From NCBI GenBank assembly GCA_964036315.1, contig OZ038492.1:36147118-36211117 (forward strand): a stretch of 64,000 bases of DNA, read 5' to 3'. The DNA comes from Acanthosepion esculentum. Its lineage: Eukaryota; Mollusca; Cephalopoda; Sepiida; Sepiidae. Within the stretch, counting starts at the first letter, position 1. Each line of letters opens with the position of its first letter. The position numbers and the translations under genes are program-made. The notes under the pieces are model-generated. The model was given only the letters and a program-made list of their open reading frames with translations, was not told the origin of the DNA and did no database searches. Below, piece after piece: positions 60,440 through 64,000 of this stretch.

Positions 60440-60570
60440 CACTGGTTCAATGGAGAAACCAAAAAAATAGTTCCGAATACTTACAGCCAAGGCAAAAAAT
60501 GGACACACTGAGAGATAATCGATTTTTGTAATTTCACCAAGACAAGTCAGTAATGGAATTCGTTTATTAA
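60440..60570 (-). repeat. Inverted repeat, left arm
   Basis: Its reverse complement contains CATTAATAAACGAATTCC and CACTTGTCTTGGT-like sequence, matching 60985-61095. Translation of both arms includes CINKRI.LLTCLG. Confidence 0.55.
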
Positions 60571-60711
60571 TGCAGGGTATTATTACAGCTGTACATATGT
60601 ATATCATTCAAGTCAAAAAATGATTCAGTAACGATAACGATCCACAGCGTACAGCCTTAAAGAATAAACGTTATCTAGTATCTGTCTATATTTCTGAGAT
60701 GAGGTATTATG

Positions 60712-60785
60712 TACACTATTTACATTATTCGGACTATTGTCCTCATCTTTGTCGCCATATTTATTACAAAGTTTCGGCCGTTGTA
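60712..60785 (-). mobile_element. SINE-T 3' end only
   Basis: CATTATTCGGACTATTGTCC to CGGCCGTTGTAC, the last ~74 bp of the family. It lies between the arms of an inverted repeat. Confidence 0.7.
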
Positions 60786-60984
60786 CTAATAGGAAAGTTA
60801 ACACAGAAGATGAGCTTTTTCGCGAATTAAAAGACTGCTTAAGAAATCTGGCGAAGAACGTTGACTTACTAAAGGAATTTACTCTATAGCATGCCACTAA
60901 GAATTAAGGTTGTTATTAAAGAAAAGGTTACCCAACAAAATTGTTTTTATGACTTGTATAATGTACATATATACACTTGTATTA

Positions 60985-61095
60985 GCACCGTGTATTAATA
61001 AACGAATTCTATTACTCACTTGTCTTGGTATTCATACAAAAAATCGATTTGGTGTGTCCATATTTTACCTCGTACTGTGTATTTCCTATGAAGGT
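60985..61095 (+). repeat. Inverted repeat, right arm
   Basis: GTATTAATAAACGAATTCTA and CACTTGTCTTGGTATTC, about 80 percent like the left arm by eye. Confidence 0.55.
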
Positions 61096-61099
61096 TACT

Positions 61100-61970
61100 G
61101 GATGTAAATAAGGGAATAATAAAAACAATGAATATAAGTTTTTTTTCTTTTTTTTTTTTTAGACATTCTTGGAAGACAAAGGAATTGAGCAGATAGCAGA
61201 AGAATTCCAGAAAATAGAACAGTCAAATGTTTTTGGAAACGAGACTGAAAAAGATAAGGAAATTGTCTGAAAGAATCAACGTGTAATAGTGACAACAGTC
61301 TGTCTCTGAAAATCATACAAAATGTAAAAACTTGTAAACGCTATCTAGGTTTAAAAAGAAAAGAAGACATTTACAGTCGAAATATCTTTTACGAAGTAAA
61401 AAAAGAAAAATTTCAAAGAGCAATAGAACCAACAAGTAACCCAGCAACAGAACGATATAGCATCCGTGTGTGGAAACTGTCAAACGTTCTGCAAAAAAGG
61501 CGGGAAGGCAAGCCCAGCAACAGACAATTGTAATTGAAGAATTTGCACCTCAGGATCGATAGTTTAATGGCGGCTGCCCGTCGAACGCATAAGACTTTGG
61601 CAAATTCGTCTGAAGTTGGCAAACGACGAAATTTTACGCTGTGCGTGTTGGAGCACATCTGTCAACATGAAAGACAGGATTTACGTTTCAAAGAGGAATG
61701 GGGTGGGACAGATTGGAGGGGAAGGAGAAAAGATGAGTATTGAGAAGGATTGGCAGGAGAAGCGGTAAACGGAACAGCGAACAAGAACGAAACGAAGAAG
61801 ACTGATGAATCAATGATAGGGAAAAAGAAGCCAAAGAAATTTAAGGTCCATCTAGCATGGTGAAAGATACGTCTCTGACCATTTCTGTGCGATCTCACAG
61901 ACGTTTGCCTGGTTATTTAAACTTATCTTTTTTCTCTTAATATTTTTTCTGATCATTTTCACACTGTCCA
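61100..61970. other. Unassigned
   Basis: Frames at 61413-61658 (minus), 61534-61743 (plus) and 61662-61898 (minus) are unrecognised. Confidence 0.3.

Positions 61971-62030
<60 letters not shown>
61971..62030. repeat. (TATC)n microsatellite
   Basis: About 15 uninterrupted units. Confidence 0.97.
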
Positions 62031-62031
<1 letters not shown>

Positions 62032-62088
62032 CATTCAGTCGTAAATACGGTTGACACGTTTGTGAAATATATATTACATTGTGTGAGA

Positions 62089-62093
<5 letters not shown>

Positions 62094-62136
<43 letters not shown>

Positions 62137-62221
62137 TTTCATAGTTATATATATTATATGTATTATATATATACATATTATATTTATGTATATATAATTT
62201 ATATTTACATATATATTTTAC

Positions 62222-62258
<37 letters not shown>

Positions 62259-62266
62259 TATATATT
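62094..62266. repeat. (TA)n-rich degenerate cluster
   Basis: Pure TA at 62094-62130 and 62222-62248 with TATT/TACA-rich sequence between. Confidence 0.95.
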
Positions 62267-62400
62267 CATTGTTCAGTTAATAGTTAAAATTATCAATATT
62301 ATTATCTTATATAAGAAATTGTGCATATATATATATATTCATTTTCACTTAATAGTTAAAATTATCAATTTGATTATTTTATATAAGAAATTGTGCATAT
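62262..62400. repeat. ~69-bp tandem duplication
   Basis: TTAATAGTTAAAATTATCAA and ATATAAGAAATTGTGCATAT occur twice. Confidence 0.85.
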
Positions 62401-62453
62401 TGTTCTAAGGTATGTCTTTTCTCTGACTGCTCGTTTTTCTTTCTTTCATTCCT

Positions 62454-62455
<2 letters not shown>

Positions 62456-62519
<64 letters not shown>
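62456..62519. repeat. (CT)n-(TA)n microsatellite
   Basis: About 14 CT and 17 TA units. Confidence 0.97.
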
Positions 62520-62522
<3 letters not shown>

Positions 62523-62726
62523 AAATTCATACATTTAAGTTGTGCTAAATTTATGTGTACATGTTGAAAATATCGAAGATAGAGCCTCTCTATAAAAATG
62601 AATGTTGACTGAGGCAAACTCTGAATGACGATTGTCGGTTACATTCTTGAATGCAATCTTCAAGCTTTAAGGTTAAGTTCAAAAAGGAAATAGACTGTGG
62701 CCACTTCGTATTGATCTCAGTCTCCA

Positions 62727-62729
<3 letters not shown>

Positions 62730-62769
<40 letters not shown>
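62730..62769. repeat. (TA)n microsatellite
   Basis: About 20 TA units. Confidence 0.97.
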
Positions 62770-62771
<2 letters not shown>

Positions 62772-63175
62772 CACTTAGTTGATACATTATACCTCCAAGT
62801 ACATTTTTCATTAACAAAAGGTTGGGTTCATGGTTTATTCACAATCAATTTTGTTAAAATTTGACAGCTTCAACATCTCCATCTTTCCCATGTTACTCAT
62901 CATCCGAACAAACTTGATTATTGGTTATTAATAGAAGGACAAGCACATTGCATTCTTTCTGTTAAAGATTTATATGCACTTTGTTTTAGTTCATTCTGGG
63001 GAAATGTCAGGACAATAGATATCCATCAGCTTACAAAGTCTTAACTCAGATCAGTTTAACCGATAGCCATTACATTAATAAAGAATAATGCTACAGTCAT
63101 TAACACCTGACATGTTTGGACCGTTTACGCGATATAGATCACATACATCAGATAATATATATTCACACACCTCAC
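62770..63175. other. No recognised element
   Basis: No repeat match or credible frame. Confidence 0.35.
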
Positions 63176-63179
63176 CTGG

Positions 63180-63245
63180 TTTCGTGAACAGGAGTAGAGG
63201 TTTATCACTTGTTTCTTGTTTAGGATCGGGTGTCCGTCATTTCTA
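63180..63245 (-). repeat. R-B repeat fragment
   Basis: GAACAGGAGTAGAGGTTTAT and TTGTTTCTTGTTTAGGATCG, inverse of the R-B unit. Confidence 0.6.
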
Positions 63246-63492
63246 ATGTATTTTCATTCTCTTTCAATGCCAGTAAACGGCATGCATCTTGCTTGGGGTA
63301 TTTTTTTCTAAGATAATGTATTTGTTTACCAATCAAAGTAATGTTTATCACTTTAAACGTTATTTTTGTGGATACTGATATTTGAATAGAGGCTCCATTT
63401 ATTTATGAAACAGTATATTCTCGAAATCTTATTAAAGATAAATAGGGCATATTTTCTTTAATAAGATTTCTCGACTATTCAAACCAGCAGAC

Positions 63493-63505
63493 ATATATAA
63501 ATATA

Positions 63506-63574
<69 letters not shown>
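63493..63574. repeat. (TA)n microsatellite
   Basis: Interrupted at the left, pure from about 63512; right boundary as at 10615. Confidence 0.97.
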
Positions 63575-63578
<4 letters not shown>

Positions 63579-63670
63579 GTATTTAGGCAGCATTTCATTA
63601 AAAACGACTGACAAGGTGCTTTTATTTAGTTTTTTATATAATTTATCGTGCGATCTAATAATGTAAGAAT
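63575..63670. mobile_element. PLE-associated block, single arm
   Basis: TTGTGTATTTAGGCAGC, then CATTTCATTAAAAACGACTG and GTGCGATCTAATAA, as at 10616-10720 with about 20 bases deleted between. Confidence 0.55.
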
Positions 63671-63689
63671 CAACTTTCGTAAATAATTA

Positions 63690-63960
63690 TATAGGCCACA
63701 CTACAAATTGTTTAACACGCCGACTAACTCTACACCTTTCTGACAATAGCTCATTTAGATCTCATTTAAATATTCATGGAAACCTACCGGACACTATTTG
63801 GAACATACTTGTCGACAACACTAATATAATAGCATCATCCACATGCAAAAAAAAAGACTAAAAATAATGGAACCTTATTTAAAAAAACAAACAAACCAAC
63901 ACTTAATAATATTAACTTTGAACATGGACATAATATCTTGACCGTGTTTTGAAACAAAAA
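63690..63960 (+). mobile_element. Penelope-like element C-terminus (GIY-YIG distal part)
   Basis: RRLTLHLSDNSSFRSHLNIH and LPDTIWNILVDNTNIIASST, a frameshift in an A-run (63846-63855), then RLKIMEPYL, another shift, NKPTLNNINFEHGHNILTVF and a stop. This matches the minus-strand copy at 24424-24595. SSFRSHL is the conserved region with the domain's His/Arg helix. Only the distal half is present. Confidence 0.65.
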
Positions 63961-64000
63961 AATGAAACATTTTATAAAACATACATATAACAAACTATTT

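Overview
The window looks like intergenic or intronic DNA from a coleoid cephalopod, most likely an octopus. This rests on what fills it: very dense (TA)n, (CA)n and (GA)n arrays, Penelope-like retroelement (PLE) remnants with GIY-YIG endonuclease domains, tRNA-derived SINEs, LINE reverse-transcriptase fragments and decayed mariner transposases. The species call is inference. I found no intact host protein-coding gene, no rRNA and no functional tRNA. Nearly every long open frame here is either a simple-repeat translation or a piece of a dead mobile element.

Layout. 1-7 kb: an inverted SINE pair, two mariner remnants, LINE pieces and short dispersed repeats. 7-13 kb: microsatellites, a long pyrimidine tract holding a tiny mariner hairpin, a PLE-related block and a LINE tail. 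13-18 kb: SINEs, two PLE 3' halves that run into (TA)n, and a transposon with long terminal inverted repeats (TIRs) around a transposase C-terminus. 18-25 kb: a SINE with a clear target-site duplication, LINE RT pieces, more PLE material and a near-perfect palindrome. 25-30 kb: LINE fragments, one of them split by a ~770 bp insertion that carries a minus-strand ORF with a parvovirus-type phospholipase A2 signature. 30-43 kb: serial fragments of one LINE family and several diverged repeat pairs. 43-55 kb: a 31-bp minisatellite, a TA-flanked MITE, a tandem array of tRNA-like monomers, SINE-T copies and a second pyrimidine tract. 55-64 kb: mariner debris, a perfect palindrome around (TA)n, a 755-bp TIR element, SINE pieces and a PLE C-terminus.

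Three patterns recur. First, (TA)n arrays sit at fixed boundaries of PLE and SINE copies, so microsatellite birth looks tied to retroelement ends. Second, inverted arrangements are common, as SINE pairs, PLE-end palindromes and TIR elements. Third, one LINE family is present in enough copies to serve as an internal reference, and this is what locates the viral-like insertion. All identifications come from reading translations and repeats by eye; no database search was run.
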